NCBI GenBank assembly: GCA_965223675.1
Contig: OZ245013.1
Coordinates: 4,030,001 to 4,094,000, forward strand
DNA length: 64,000 nucleotides
DNA from: JAGQKC01 sp965223675
Lineage (GTDB): Bacteria; Nitrospirota; Nitrospiria; Nitrospirales; UBA8639
Direction of reading: 5' to 3'
The notes beneath the pieces are model-generated. The model saw only the letters and a program-made list of their open reading frames with translations, ran no database searches and was not told the DNA's origin. The translations under genes and the position numbers were made by a program. Below are positions 52,260-60,480 of the stretch, piece by piece (position 1 is the stretch's first letter; the number at the start of each line of letters is the position of its first letter).

Positions 52260-52677
52260 TCATCCAAGAACGAGATGCAGAAACTTTAGGCGTTGGGTTC
52301 GGTAGCTGGAGAAGCCACGGCGATCTAGGGTAAAGATATCTTCTACCTGGAGTCCGTCAGCGAGAAGCATCAACGTTGCATCTGCGTAATCCATCGGGGT
52401 ATCCGCATATTTCTCCATCAACAATGAGGCTTCGTACAACTCAGAAGGTTGGGCAAAATCGTACACCTGCATACCGCTCTCACCTACAAAGTCAGCCAGG
52501 AGACGAGGTCCTGATCGATTCTCGGAAACAAAGTGCATGGTTTCGGTGATCACGGCATTCGTGGTCACGAGTTGTCCTCTGAAACTGTCTAGGTGAGGGG
52601 TAACTTTGTGATGAGCAGGATCGCTGTGATCGAGATAGGCGACCAGTGGCCCGGTATCAAATCAACCAAATTTTCAC
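52260..52677 (-). pseudogene. vapC: VapC-type PIN toxin with a +1 frameshift
   Basis: A GTG at 52677 overlaps the antitoxin stop as GTGA and encodes MKIWLI, then meets TGA. Removing one T near 52659-52661 restores DTGPLVAYLDHSDPAHH and a 138-residue PIN protein. All four acidic residues are present in that restored frame (LIDTG, ITETMH, MDYADA, FTLDRR). As written the toxin would not be made, apart from a 102-residue internal frame from 52568. Confidence 0.75.
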
Positions 52678-52907
52678 GAACGCCAGTTCTGTTTGCGAAG
52701 TCTGGCGCGCCACGGGTCAGCACCTTTGCGCGGGAATTGAAGTTGACCCTTCAAGTGTCCCACTCTGGTTTCTAGAGGACGTTCTTCAATTGCCGATTGA
52801 AGAATCTCGCGAATGACTTCAGACACATTTTTCCCTTGGATTTTTGCACGCTTTGCAAGAGCATCTCGTAAGGCTTCATCTGCTCGGATAGTGATTGTCG
52901 TACTCAT
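52674..52907 (-). CDS. vapB: Ribbon-helix-helix antitoxin of the VapBC module
   Basis: The product starts at ATG 52907 (MSTTITIRADEALRDALAKR) and has 77 residues with an N-terminal ribbon-helix-helix (IRADEALRDALAKRAKIQGK, SEVIREIL) and a basic C-terminal toxin-binding tail. An upstream in-frame ATG at 52943 was rejected because it would cover the operator. A palindrome upstream fits autoregulation. Confidence 0.8.
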   Translation of the reverse strand: MSTTITIRADEALRDALAKRAKIQGKNVSEVIREILQSAIEERPLETRVGHLKGQLQFPRKGADPWRARLRKQNWRS

Positions 52908-52917
52908 GTAATACAGC

Positions 52918-52941
52918 GTACTACAAGTCGTTGTAGAGTAC
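52918..52941 (-). promoter_or_regulatory. Palindromic operator of the vapBC module
   Basis: CTACAA-GTCG-TTGTAG (52921-52936) is a perfect inverted repeat that extends imperfectly to GTAC ends at 52918 and 52941. It lies 11-34 bp upstream of the vapB start, a usual site for binding of the antitoxin or the toxin-antitoxin complex. Confidence 0.6.
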
Positions 52942-52963
52942 AAGGGGTTGTGCGAACCCCTTG
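52941..52963 (-). terminator. Stable hairpin after HMA-like copy 2
   Basis: CAAGGGGTT (52941-52949) and AACCCCTTG (52955-52963) form a perfect 9-bp stem with a 5-nt loop, 48 bp past the stop of the minus-strand gene at 53011. No T run follows, so terminator function is uncertain. Confidence 0.45.
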
Positions 52964-53010
52964 TTACAGTTTTCGTTGAATATCTTATTGGCTCATCTCA
53001 AGCATCGGTC

Positions 53011-53319
53011 TTAGTTTTGTAAAACTGCCTCGCACTTCCAGTCTTCACCAGAGAGACCATCGACTGCATCGACTACTTGGCTAGTTTTTAACGTGCCGTC
53101 GGTTTTGACGATGGCATGGCCTTTTTGAGAGGAAAGATCAACTTCTTTTGCTCCCTTGAGTTTTTTGAGTACAGCATCGACTGCGCCCAGGTAAAACTCA
53201 CAATCTTTTCCACCGAGTTTGAGGATCACTTGAGTAGGGTTGGCTTCTGGTTCTGAGTTGTTTTCCCCACAGGCAGCGATTCCTGAGACTAGAAGAGCCA
53301 TTGTGAAGGTAATTGTCAT
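53011..53319 (-). CDS. HMA-like lipoprotein, copy 2
   Basis: The ATG at 53319 has AGAGGGA upstream and gives 102 residues: MTITFTMALLVSGIAAC is a lipoprotein signal with lipobox IAAC, then the same domain as copy 1 (GGKDCEFYLGAVDAVLKKLK, EDWKCEA). Both DNA and protein are closely alike, including identical stretches such as GGTAAAACTCACAATCTTTT on the plus strand. Function is unknown; periplasmic metal binding is a guess from the fold. Confidence 0.75.
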   Translation of the reverse strand: MTITFTMALLVSGIAACGENNSEPEANPTQVILKLGGKDCEFYLGAVDAVLKKLKGAKEVDLSSQKGHAIVKTDGTLKTSQVVDAVDGLSGEDWKCEAVLQN

Positions 53320-53483
53320 CCAATGAAATCCCTCTAGCTTTGCATGACTTAAGAGCTTATTCTTTAAGTCTTGTTGATATGGAATTCTTCTATTCATACA
53401 GTTCCTCTCCAATAAAGTATCTGAGCTGATGAATGAGAAATATTGGAGGGTTATGACGAACCTGCAGCCTCTTGCTCATATCG

Positions 53484-53864
53484 TCAAAAAGCATTTGGCA
53501 AAAGAATATCAATTCCTTGATACGAAGTAAGCTCGAGTAAATCGTCATCACCTGTAACGATACACGTACACGATCCAGCCAATGCTGTGGCAAGAATCAT
53601 ATCATCATCAGGGTCTCGACAGATTGATATCTCAAGGGGAAGAGGAGTCACAAGGTCGATGCCTGTTTTGAGAAGTGTAATGACATCACTTACGTCAGGT
53701 CGGGTATAGTGAAATTTCTTCAAAAGTGTAGATCGGACTTCATCAAAAATAAATGATGAAGTGATCAGCTGGTTTTGACGAACGCAGTGCTCGAGAACTT
53801 CGTGACAGGTTCCATGTGAAATCAAGGCAGCAATCAGTACATTGGTGTCTAGCACTAGTTTCAT
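53484..53864 (-). CDS. PIN-domain toxin
   Basis: The 126-residue product is a PIN-fold ribonuclease of the putative-toxin family: MKLVLDTNVLIAALIS with the first catalytic Asp, Glu in FIFDEVRSTLL, CRDPDDDMILATALAG and TGDDDLLEL. It overlaps its antitoxin partner by 4 bp (ATGA). The toxin is intact while its antitoxin frame is broken, an unstable combination if real. Confidence 0.88.
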   Translation of the reverse strand: MKLVLDTNVLIAALISHGTCHEVLEHCVRQNQLITSSFIFDEVRSTLLKKFHYTRPDVSDVITLLKTGIDLVTPLPLEISICRDPDDDMILATALAGSCTCIVTGDDDLLELTSYQGIDILLPNAF

Positions 53865-54078
53865 GAGATGCGATCAAACACATCTTGCTCAGTGTAGATT
53901 CCTGGGCTGAGGCTTTCATCATGAGCCGTTTACGGAGCTGAGCAAATTTGCGTATGAATAAATAATCTCGTACAGATTCTCGAATAAAGTCTGAGCACGA
54001 AACCCCTTTGGTCCGAGCTAATTTGTCGAGCTCTTGAGCAATATCCTCTGGTAAACTTACCGTCACAGCTTGTCTCAT
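53861..54078 (-). pseudogene. Ribbon-helix-helix antitoxin with a -1 frameshift
   Basis: The N-terminal part MRQAVTVSLPEDIAQELDKL through LFIRKFAQLRKRLMMKASAQ is a standard antitoxin. At about 53902 the frame changes: the expected C-terminal end GIYTEQDVFDRIS lies in another frame and stops at 53861, overlapping the PIN toxin ATG exactly. One missing base in a G run would repair it. As written, the frame runs on to 53743 with unrelated residues. Confidence 0.75.
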
Positions 54079-54230
54079 GCAGTAGAACTCTCTGTAATTA
54101 GATTTAATGCAGCTTTAGCTAAGAGTCAAGGGAGGGACGTTAGAGCTTGCTAATACATGTACTAACCTCAGAATTTATTGAAATAGCTCATTACTGTTTA
54201 AGTTTCGTAGTGTTGCCATTACCTAGAAAA

Positions 54231-54260
54231 ACAAAAGGGGCCCATATGGGCCCCTTTTGT
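54231..54260 (-). terminator. 30-bp perfect palindrome, bidirectional terminator
   Basis: ACAAAAGGGGCCC-ATAT-GGGCCCCTTTTGT is fully palindromic. On the minus strand TTTTT follows, and the hairpin lies 28 bp after the Spy-like gene, so it ends the fur-fbp-spy transcript. Confidence 0.85.
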
Positions 54261-54288
54261 TTCAGGACGATTCTTTCGTTATGGTCGA

Positions 54289-55035
54289 TCAATAACTTTC
54301 TTTCTTTTTATCTTTCCCATGATGTTTATATCCACCCGGGTGGCCTTTATGACCTATCCCACTGGATGAGTACGCTTTAATCCGATCATGGACAGCTTTC
54401 ATCCGACTTCGTTGTTCGTCGGTCAACACGGCTTTCGCGTCGCGTTTGGCTTTGATGGAGGCCATGAGGAGATCGGCCTTGAGGTTGTGCACGTTTTTGA
54501 GTTTGGTTTCGATATCCGATAAACTCGAATCTTCTTTTTTGAGGAGATCATGTAAATCCAGGTTCGCGAGTTCGACTTCCGCTTTCATTTTAATTCGGGT
54601 TTTCTTAAACGCGGTCTCAACTTCACGAAGCTTCGTTTCTTGCTCATCCGTGATGGCCATTCCGTCTTTAAACTTCAATACATGCTGAATAAACTTGCTC
54701 GCATTTTGATGGGAACCAGTGTGTTTTCCGTACCCGTGCTTGCCATATTCATGTTTTCCGTATCCGCCGCCGTGTCCTTTACCATATCTGCTATCATGGT
54801 GACTTCCCCCATGACCACCGTGATGAGAATCACCATGCTTTGAATAGCTAGTGCTATGGTGTGGTGAGCCATGAGTACTATCCCCCATGTTGTGGTGTAC
54901 GCTGCCATGACCTTTACTGTGCTCGTAACCTTCTGCACTCGCGAAGATTGGGAGAGCAAATAATATGAGAGTGAGACAGCCAGGCCAAATAACTGATAAG
55001 AGCAATAGGCGCTTCATCGTCAGGTGTTTTTTCAT
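54289..55035 (-). CDS. Spy/CpxP/ZraP-like periplasmic protein with His-rich domain
   Basis: The 248-residue product has a signal peptide (ending near FASAEG), a His/Gly/Ser/Tyr-rich metal-binding segment (about 40-105 with repeated YGKHG and HHG), then a helical domain with LTxxQ-type motifs (ITDEQETKLREVE, LTDEQRSRMKAV) typical of Spy/CpxP chaperones. AGGAGG precedes the ATG, which overlaps the fbpC stop by 4 bp. Coupling to an iron importer suggests metal buffering in the periplasm. Confidence 0.85.
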   Translation of the reverse strand: MKKHLTMKRLLLLSVIWPGCLTLILFALPIFASAEGYEHSKGHGSVHHNMGDSTHGSPHHSTSYSKHGDSHHGGHGGSHHDSRYGKGHGGGYGKHEYGKHGYGKHTGSHQNASKFIQHVLKFKDGMAITDEQETKLREVETAFKKTRIKMKAEVELANLDLHDLLKKEDSSLSDIETKLKNVHNLKADLLMASIKAKRDAKAVLTDEQRSRMKAVHDRIKAYSSSGIGHKGHPGGYKHHGKDKKKESY

Positions 55036-56138
55036 AGAGCAGTCCTCCTTTGGCTTATAGATTCAGTCGTATACTCAAATAATACCGTATGCGTGGCAAT
55101 AACATCCAATGACACCTTAGAATCAATTGTATAAGAATGATCTGATGGTTCCACACTATGGACGATATGTCCAGAGGCTAACTCGATCGTGTAGAGGTGT
55201 TGAGAGCCTCGAAATTGGCGGTTGACGATGCGGGCGGTACCTGTTGGGGATTGAGTGATTTTAATATCATCTGGTCGAACCATCACGACGACCTTCGAAT
55301 CGCCTTCGTAGTGGCCTTGGTTCGGAAAAGCACCAATTTCGGTTTCGACCTTACCGTTCTGAATGACCCCGGGGATAAAGTCAGCTTTTCCGACAAATTC
55401 AGCCACAAATTGACAAGTAGGAAGATGGTAGATCGTTTCAGGAGTCGCGCACTGCACGAGGATTCCGTTTTTCAAAACAGCGACGCGGTCGGCCATGGCG
55501 AAAGCTTCTTGATGATCATGCGTGACCAGAACAGCTGTAGTATTGGTCTGTTTGAGTAATCGATAGAGTTCGTTGCGCATTTTGATGGTCATATCCGGGT
55601 CTAAATTGCTAAAGGGTTCGTCCATCAGCAAAATCACGGGGTTAGGGGCCAGTGCCCGGGCTAAGGCCACGCGCTGTTGCTGTCCTCCGGATAGTTCATG
55701 TGGATACCGGTCTTCGAATCCTTTAAGACCCACAAGCTCTAGCATCGTATTCGTTCGTTCGTTTCGTGTGGTACGGGAAGAGCTGTGTAAGCCAAAGGCC
55801 ACATTATCTTTTACTTTCAGATGGGGAAAAAGCGCATAGTCTTGAAAGACCATTCCCACTCGCCGTCGTTCCGTTGGAACGTGTGTTGTTGATGAAGAAA
55901 CGAGTTGTCCATTTAAATAGACTTCACCGTTCGTAACTTTTTCGAAACCGGCAATGACGCGCAAGGTCGTCGTTTTACCGCATCCCGATGGCCCTAAAAG
56001 GCAAATAATCTCGCCTTTCTGTGCCGTCAGAAAAATATTCTGAACCGCAGGCTGTTCGGGCTGATAGTTACACGTCACATCACGTAGGTCGAGGACGGTG
56101 ACTCGTTCTTTCGCTTGAGGATTCTGTGATGTGCTCAT
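55032..56138 (-). CDS. fbpC: Ferric iron ABC transporter ATPase (FbpC type)
   Basis: The 368-residue ATPase has Walker A LLGPSGCGKTTTL, signature LSGGQQQRVALARAL, Walker B ILLMDEPFSNLDP and the switch His in LVTHDHQEAF. A C-terminal TOBE-like regulatory domain follows (VMVRPDDIKITQS). Order fbpA-fbpB-fbpC with matching family members supports Fe3+ import; sulfate or polyamine ATPases look similar. Confidence 0.9.
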   Translation of the reverse strand: MSTSQNPQAKERVTVLDLRDVTCNYQPEQPAVQNIFLTAQKGEIICLLGPSGCGKTTTLRVIAGFEKVTNGEVYLNGQLVSSSTTHVPTERRRVGMVFQDYALFPHLKVKDNVAFGLHSSSRTTRNERTNTMLELVGLKGFEDRYPHELSGGQQQRVALARALAPNPVILLMDEPFSNLDPDMTIKMRNELYRLLKQTNTTAVLVTHDHQEAFAMADRVAVLKNGILVQCATPETIYHLPTCQFVAEFVGKADFIPGVIQNGKVETEIGAFPNQGHYEGDSKVVVMVRPDDIKITQSPTGTARIVNRQFRGSQHLYTIELASGHIVHSVEPSDHSYTIDSKVSLDVIATHTVLFEYTTESISQRRTAL

Positions 56139-56236
56139 GGAAGCGAATGGATTCTGGTTGATATTCTTGGATTACGGTTGGGTTGTCCTTCGCCACTATC
56201 TTGTGTGTGTGAATTCAGTTCTGGCCAAACACTCCC

Positions 56237-56266
56237 ATTATAACTATTCAGCGTGGACTATGTTAG
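56237..56266 (-). promoter_or_regulatory. Possible internal promoter before fbpC
   Basis: In the 135-bp gap between fbpB and fbpC, the minus strand has CTAACA (56266-56261), 18 bp, then a perfect TATAAT (56242-56237). It could express fbpC-spy independently of fur. Confidence 0.45.
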
Positions 56267-56273
56267 CTGGACA

Positions 56274-57863
56274 CTATGCTGCCTGCCAATTTTTCTTTGT
56301 AAGGAGCAAGACAACGGGAAGTGTAATGAGGACAATGAGGAGGGCGGGTGGAGCTGCAAGTTGATAGAGTTCTTCACTAGCCTCTAGCCATATCCTAACA
56401 GACAGTGTATCGAATCCCACCGGTCTCAGGAGTAGCGTGGCCGGGAGCTCCTTTATAGCTTGAAGGAACATGAGGATCCAGGCCACGATGAATCCACCTC
56501 GGACCAATGGAAATGTGACTTGTCTGAATGCGCTCAGAGCATTTCTTCCCAAACTTCTCGCTGCCTCTTCAACATTTGGGTTCACTTGCTGGATTGCAGA
56601 CTCCATGGCCTGAAGTCCCGCGGGCAGGAAATGGACAAGATAGGCCAGGACTAAAACCAGGGCGGTTCCATAGAGAAACGGTAAGTTTTGGGTAAAGAGT
56701 GTGAGAAGGGCCAATGCCGCGACTGGTCCCGGCAAGACATAACCAGTATAGGCTCCCTGGAGAAAAAAAAGGTTGAATCGTGTTGGAAATCGGCATGCAA
56801 GATAGGCAAGGGGTGTTCCGATCACCACTGCCAGCGTTGCTGCTATGCCTGAGAGGATAGTGCTGTTCCAAATATAGTTCAGAAATCCACTTCCCATTTC
56901 TCCATGAATCCAGGCGTTCCATGTCCACTGTATGAGTAGAAGTAATGGGATACCAAATGCCGCACCAAAGACTAAGACGATAAATGCAGTGATCAACATG
57001 GTCTGGAGTAAACTGCAAGGGATTGCTGCTTTGGTACGAATGTGACCGCCTGTTTGAAAAAAGCGGCTTTGTTGTCGAAACCATCGTTCAGCGATGAGGA
57101 AAATAAAGGCAAAGAGGACAAGAAGCAGGCTTAAAATGGATGCGGCTCCGTAATCATATCGCCCAGTCATTTGTTGGTAAATCGCATAAGTAAAAGTTTG
57201 AAAGCGTAGGAGCGACACGGCACCAAAATCAGAGACGACATACAAGGTCACGAGAAAGAGCCCTGCCACCAAGGAAGGACGAATGAGTGGGAGGGAGATG
57301 CGATACATGGTTTGCCATCGGGTAGCCCCTGAAGCCTGTGCGGCCTCTTCAAAGGAAAGATTAAAATTTTGTAACGCTGCTCGGGAGAGCAAATAGACGT
57401 ATGGAAACGTATTCAACGTCATGACTAACCAGGCACCCCCATAGCTGTAGGGTGAAAAAATTCGTGCCTCTGCACCCATGATCAATTGCCAGCTCTTCTC
57501 CAGCAATCCTCCCGTTTCAAGTAAGTATGTGTAAATATACGCCAACACATATGATGGAATGGCGAGTGGAAGGACAAGAGCCCATTCCCATATTCGTCGG
57601 CCAGTGAACTCATACCGTGTGACCAGCCATGCCAGGGAAATTCCCAGAAACAACGTCGCGACACTTACTCCGATAGCCAAGGTTACGGTATTAAAAAGCA
57701 ACTCAGGTATACGAGTCTCCCATAGTCGTTGCCATACTGCACCTTTGGCAGAAAAGGCCGAATAGGTCACATAGAGAAGCGGAAACGCGAGTGTCGTGGC
57801 GATGGCAAAGGCAAACAGAGGCAGGGGTGAAAAGAAGGCCTGTCGCCTGGAGAGCGCTGTCAT
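56274..57863 (-). CDS. fbpB: Ferric iron ABC transporter permease (FbpB type)
   Basis: The 529-residue permease is two fused six-helix halves, each with the EAA-type coupling loop: EEAAQASGATRWQTMYRISL in the first half and EEAARSLGRNALSAFRQVTF in the second. This fused form is typical of iron(III) importers. It starts 10 bp after fbpA. Confidence 0.92.
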   Translation of the reverse strand: MTALSRRQAFFSPLPLFAFAIATTLAFPLLYVTYSAFSAKGAVWQRLWETRIPELLFNTVTLAIGVSVATLFLGISLAWLVTRYEFTGRRIWEWALVLPLAIPSYVLAYIYTYLLETGGLLEKSWQLIMGAEARIFSPYSYGGAWLVMTLNTFPYVYLLSRAALQNFNLSFEEAAQASGATRWQTMYRISLPLIRPSLVAGLFLVTLYVVSDFGAVSLLRFQTFTYAIYQQMTGRYDYGAASILSLLLVLFAFIFLIAERWFRQQSRFFQTGGHIRTKAAIPCSLLQTMLITAFIVLVFGAAFGIPLLLLIQWTWNAWIHGEMGSGFLNYIWNSTILSGIAATLAVVIGTPLAYLACRFPTRFNLFFLQGAYTGYVLPGPVAALALLTLFTQNLPFLYGTALVLVLAYLVHFLPAGLQAMESAIQQVNPNVEEAARSLGRNALSAFRQVTFPLVRGGFIVAWILMFLQAIKELPATLLLRPVGFDTLSVRIWLEASEELYQLAAPPALLIVLITLPVVLLLTKKNWQAA

Positions 57864-57873
57864 GAGAGTGTAG

Positions 57874-58923
57874 TTAACGAAGCCCTGAACGCTCGATCAA
57901 TAACATCGTCGGTTCACGAAGTTCCGCAAGCCGAGCTAATGGAACTTGAGCCACGTGAAAACTTTTTCGCGGGGGAAGGGCAGGGTCTGCTTTGACAGTA
58001 TGATGAAGCGGATATTCTTTATTATGTTCAGCAAACATTTGTTGTCCTGATTGTGAAATCAGGAATTGAACCAACATTTTGGCCTCAGCCAGATGTTTCG
58101 AGTGGGTCGTGACTCCAATGCCCGTGGCATTCATGATCATGCCCATTTCATCTTTGTTTTGGTCAGTCAAAAGCGGGGCAATGGGGGCATCGGGTTTTTC
58201 TGCCAAGTGGCGGTAAATATAATAATGATTCACCAATCCCAATGCGACTTTACCTTTAGCCACAGCGTCCACGATTTGTCGATTCTTTCCATAGACAAAA
58301 TTCTCAGCGTTGTCTCGAATGCCTTTCAGGAATGACTCAGCAATTTTTTCTCCTTTTGTTGCACTAATCACCGACACCCCGGCTTGAAGATATTCACTGT
58401 CGGCAGTAGGGATGGCCAGTTTGCCTTTCCATTGAGGGTCTGCAAGATCAAGAATTGAGCTGATCTGTTTTGGCTGGATTAAATTCGTATTATACACAAC
58501 CAGCCAAATCCTTCCTGATAAGCCAATCCAACTATTATCGGGGGCTCTAAACGCTTGGGGAATGATGTGTTCAATGCCTTCAATCTTGTTAGGCCTCAGA
58601 AGGCGAAGCTCCCGGGCCCGCTCGAGGGTTCCGGCGTCGTTCGTGATAAATACATCTGCTTGCGTATGTGTGCCTTCTGCCTGCAATCTATTAATCAGTT
58701 GAGTGCTACTACCTGTCAGGAGTTGAACCTGAATGTCAGTCTTAGCTTGAAAGGCATCAAGAACTGGTTTAATCAGTCGTTCTGCACGGCCAGAATAGAC
58801 GATCAGTTGGTCAGAGGCCATTCCTATGGTCGGAACCAAAAGTAGTAAAAGTGTTATGAGAAAAACGAAGACCCTGAAGGTACGATCAGTTTGAGTCAAG
58901 AAAGACCCTAGTTGCAATTTCAT
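57874..58923 (-). CDS. fbpA: Ferric iron-binding periplasmic protein (FbpA type)
   Basis: The 349-residue product has a signal peptide (membrane stretch about 18-38) and the family start LIVYSGRAERLIKPVLDAF. The Tyr-rich segment LVNHYYIYRH (the usual Fe3+-binding tyrosine pair) is present. It lies 14 bp after fur and would deliver Fe3+ to FbpBC. Confidence 0.92.
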   Translation of the reverse strand: MKLQLGSFLTQTDRTFRVFVFLITLLLLLVPTIGMASDQLIVYSGRAERLIKPVLDAFQAKTDIQVQLLTGSSTQLINRLQAEGTHTQADVFITNDAGTLERARELRLLRPNKIEGIEHIIPQAFRAPDNSWIGLSGRIWLVVYNTNLIQPKQISSILDLADPQWKGKLAIPTADSEYLQAGVSVISATKGEKIAESFLKGIRDNAENFVYGKNRQIVDAVAKGKVALGLVNHYYIYRHLAEKPDAPIAPLLTDQNKDEMGMIMNATGIGVTTHSKHLAEAKMLVQFLISQSGQQMFAEHNKEYPLHHTVKADPALPPRKSFHVAQVPLARLAELREPTMLLIERSGLR

Positions 58924-58937
58924 AATTAGAGACTTCT

Positions 58938-59435
58938 CTAGTGTGCGGCAGTAACCTGGTAGGGTGCCTGTGCCGTTAACTGGCGATGACAGTTCTTACA
59001 ATTACCATCAGATAAACGAATCGGATCGCAATACAGTTCTAAACGGTGGGTTTTAATGGAAAACCCGTTCTTAGCTGCCACCTCTTCCTGCAGCTCTTCG
59101 ATTTGGCAGTTTTCAAATTCAATAATTTTCTCACAAGCCGTACAGATAAGATGGTCATGATGACCTTTATGAACAACATTATCAAATTGGGTCTGGGTGC
59201 CAAAATGTTGCTCTTGGGCCACTCCCATGTCGCAGAAGAGCTTGAGCGTGCGATAGACCGTTGCCAGCCCGATATGAGGGTCTTTTTTTGATAGCAGGCG
59301 GTACATTTGTTCTGCGGTGACATGTTCCATCTTCAAAAACGTAGAGAGAATGTTCTCTCGTTGTCGAGTTAACTTGAGGTTATTCTTGGATAAATGATCT
59401 TTAAGAAGTTGTAGTTCTTTCGAATTTTTTGCCAT
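58938..59435 (-). CDS. fur: Fur family iron-responsive repressor
   Basis: The 165-residue protein has a winged-helix DNA-binding domain (LTRQRENILSTFLKMEHVTA, IGLATVYRTLKLF) and a metal site with HKGHHDHLIC. Two CxxC pairs (CTAC and CKNC) form the structural zinc site; the spacing before CKNC (YCDPIRLSDGN) is slightly longer than usual. It is the first gene of the fbp operon and the probable reader of the Fur boxes at 42.7 and 49.2 kb. PerR or Zur specificity cannot be excluded from sequence. Confidence 0.93.
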   Translation of the reverse strand: MAKNSKELQLLKDHLSKNNLKLTRQRENILSTFLKMEHVTAEQMYRLLSKKDPHIGLATVYRTLKLFCDMGVAQEQHFGTQTQFDNVVHKGHHDHLICTACEKIIEFENCQIEELQEEVAAKNGFSIKTHRLELYCDPIRLSDGNCKNCHRQLTAQAPYQVTAAH

Positions 59436-59819
59436 GGTTCAGGCCATAGTGAAAAGAGGCCTATTAAAACTCAAAAATGTCATATGGTCAAGTTAGCATA
59501 ATATTCAGTGTGCCAAATTTATCCTTCTAGATAGGGTAGAGTGCTGTTCTTGACCCTTAATCTTATGGGCCGCTAGACTTGGACACCTGTAATTGCGGCA
59601 GCAGATGGGAGAATACTCCAGCGTAGATTGCCTATACTTCGCTCTTGATTAAACGAACTATCGTGTCCAAGGATCACATATAATCCTTATCTTCAATTGG
59701 CACGTGGATTTAAGTGAGAGCTAGGCATTCATAGGGCGTTGGACTGTTGAGCGTTCGTGTCTTAGGCACTACATCATAGCTCTATGGTTTCACTATAGTC
59801 GTGTAGGACAGAGAAATTC
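59436..59819. other. 384-bp divergent intergenic region
   Basis: No gene was identified. It contains the fur promoter (59463-59491) and, on the plus strand, a perfect TATAAT at 59679-59684 without a good -35, about 135 bp before the next gene. I saw no clear Fur box here. Confidence 0.5.
59463..59491 (-). promoter_or_regulatory. Promoter of the fur-fbpABC-spy operon
   Basis: On the minus strand TTGACC (59491-59486) and TTTAAT (59468-59463) are 17 bp apart, each with one mismatch to consensus. Transcription would start near 59456, about 20 nt before the fur ATG. Confidence 0.65.
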
Positions 59820-60380
59820 ATGCGAAAACCTTCAGAGATTACTGTAGACCGTGCCTTGTTGGTATATTTGCTTCATTTAGCTGAACCGCATGGGTTCATG
59901 AGTGACGTAAAATTTCAACAACTCATGTTTCTAAGCGAACTCCAAATGTTAGGGAAAGCACTCAAGGGGTTACATTTTGAGTTTATGCGGTTTGCCTATG
60001 GGGCATTTAGTAAGGATGTGGATAACGACCTCTTGTTCCTACGCCGAAAAGAGCGTTTGGAAAACTTTAGTCTGACGGATCAAGCTCAGCAAGTCATAGA
60101 ACTCGTTGATCAATCAGTCAAAGAATCCGAAGTCAATGAGCAAATCATGGAGATCCTTCAAGGGGTAGTGGCGACCTATGGTCCACAAGACAATGGACAG
60201 GTGATGGAATCAGTCGAAGCCATCGAAATTAGTTCAGCTGATGAGCTAGAACAAAAAATCGCGATACGAGATATTTCCTTTCATACCGTGATGCTTGTGC
60301 CTTCTCGTATTGAATGTACTGGTGAGTTTACGTTATCGCCTGCTCAACTGACTCGATTCAATGCAGTGCTCGGGGCTTAA
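59820..60380 (+). CDS. Panacea/SocA-like domain protein (tentative)
   Basis: The 186-residue product has KFQQLMFLSELQMLGKALKG and RFAYGAFSKDVDNDLLFLRR, followed by a predicted winged-helix-like LTDQAQQVIELVDQ. This resembles DUF4065 (Panacea) proteins, which act as antitoxin-like or protease-adaptor modules, but similarity is distant. It has no partner gene of clear toxin type next to it. No good ribosome binding site is seen. Confidence 0.5.
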   Translation: MRKPSEITVDRALLVYLLHLAEPHGFMSDVKFQQLMFLSELQMLGKALKGLHFEFMRFAYGAFSKDVDNDLLFLRRKERLENFSLTDQAQQVIELVDQSVKESEVNEQIMEILQGVVATYGPQDNGQVMESVEAIEISSADELEQKIAIRDISFHTVMLVPSRIECTGEFTLSPAQLTRFNAVLGA

Positions 60381-60415
60381 GACTAGGCCGGACGACCCTC
60401 ATTCTTGTTTGAACC

Positions 60416-60452
60416 CTCAGCCTAGCCCTCTCAATGGGAGGGTTAGGCTGAG
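60416..60452. terminator. Hairpin between convergent genes
   Basis: CTCAGCCTAGCCCTC (60416-60430) pairs with GAGGGTTAGGCTGAG (60438-60452), fifteen pairs with one G-U. It sits between the convergent genes ending at 60380 and 60481. T runs are absent, so it may act as an mRNA-end stabiliser. Confidence 0.5.
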
Positions 60453-60480
60453 TTCGTCAGGGAAATTGAAGCCGATATGG

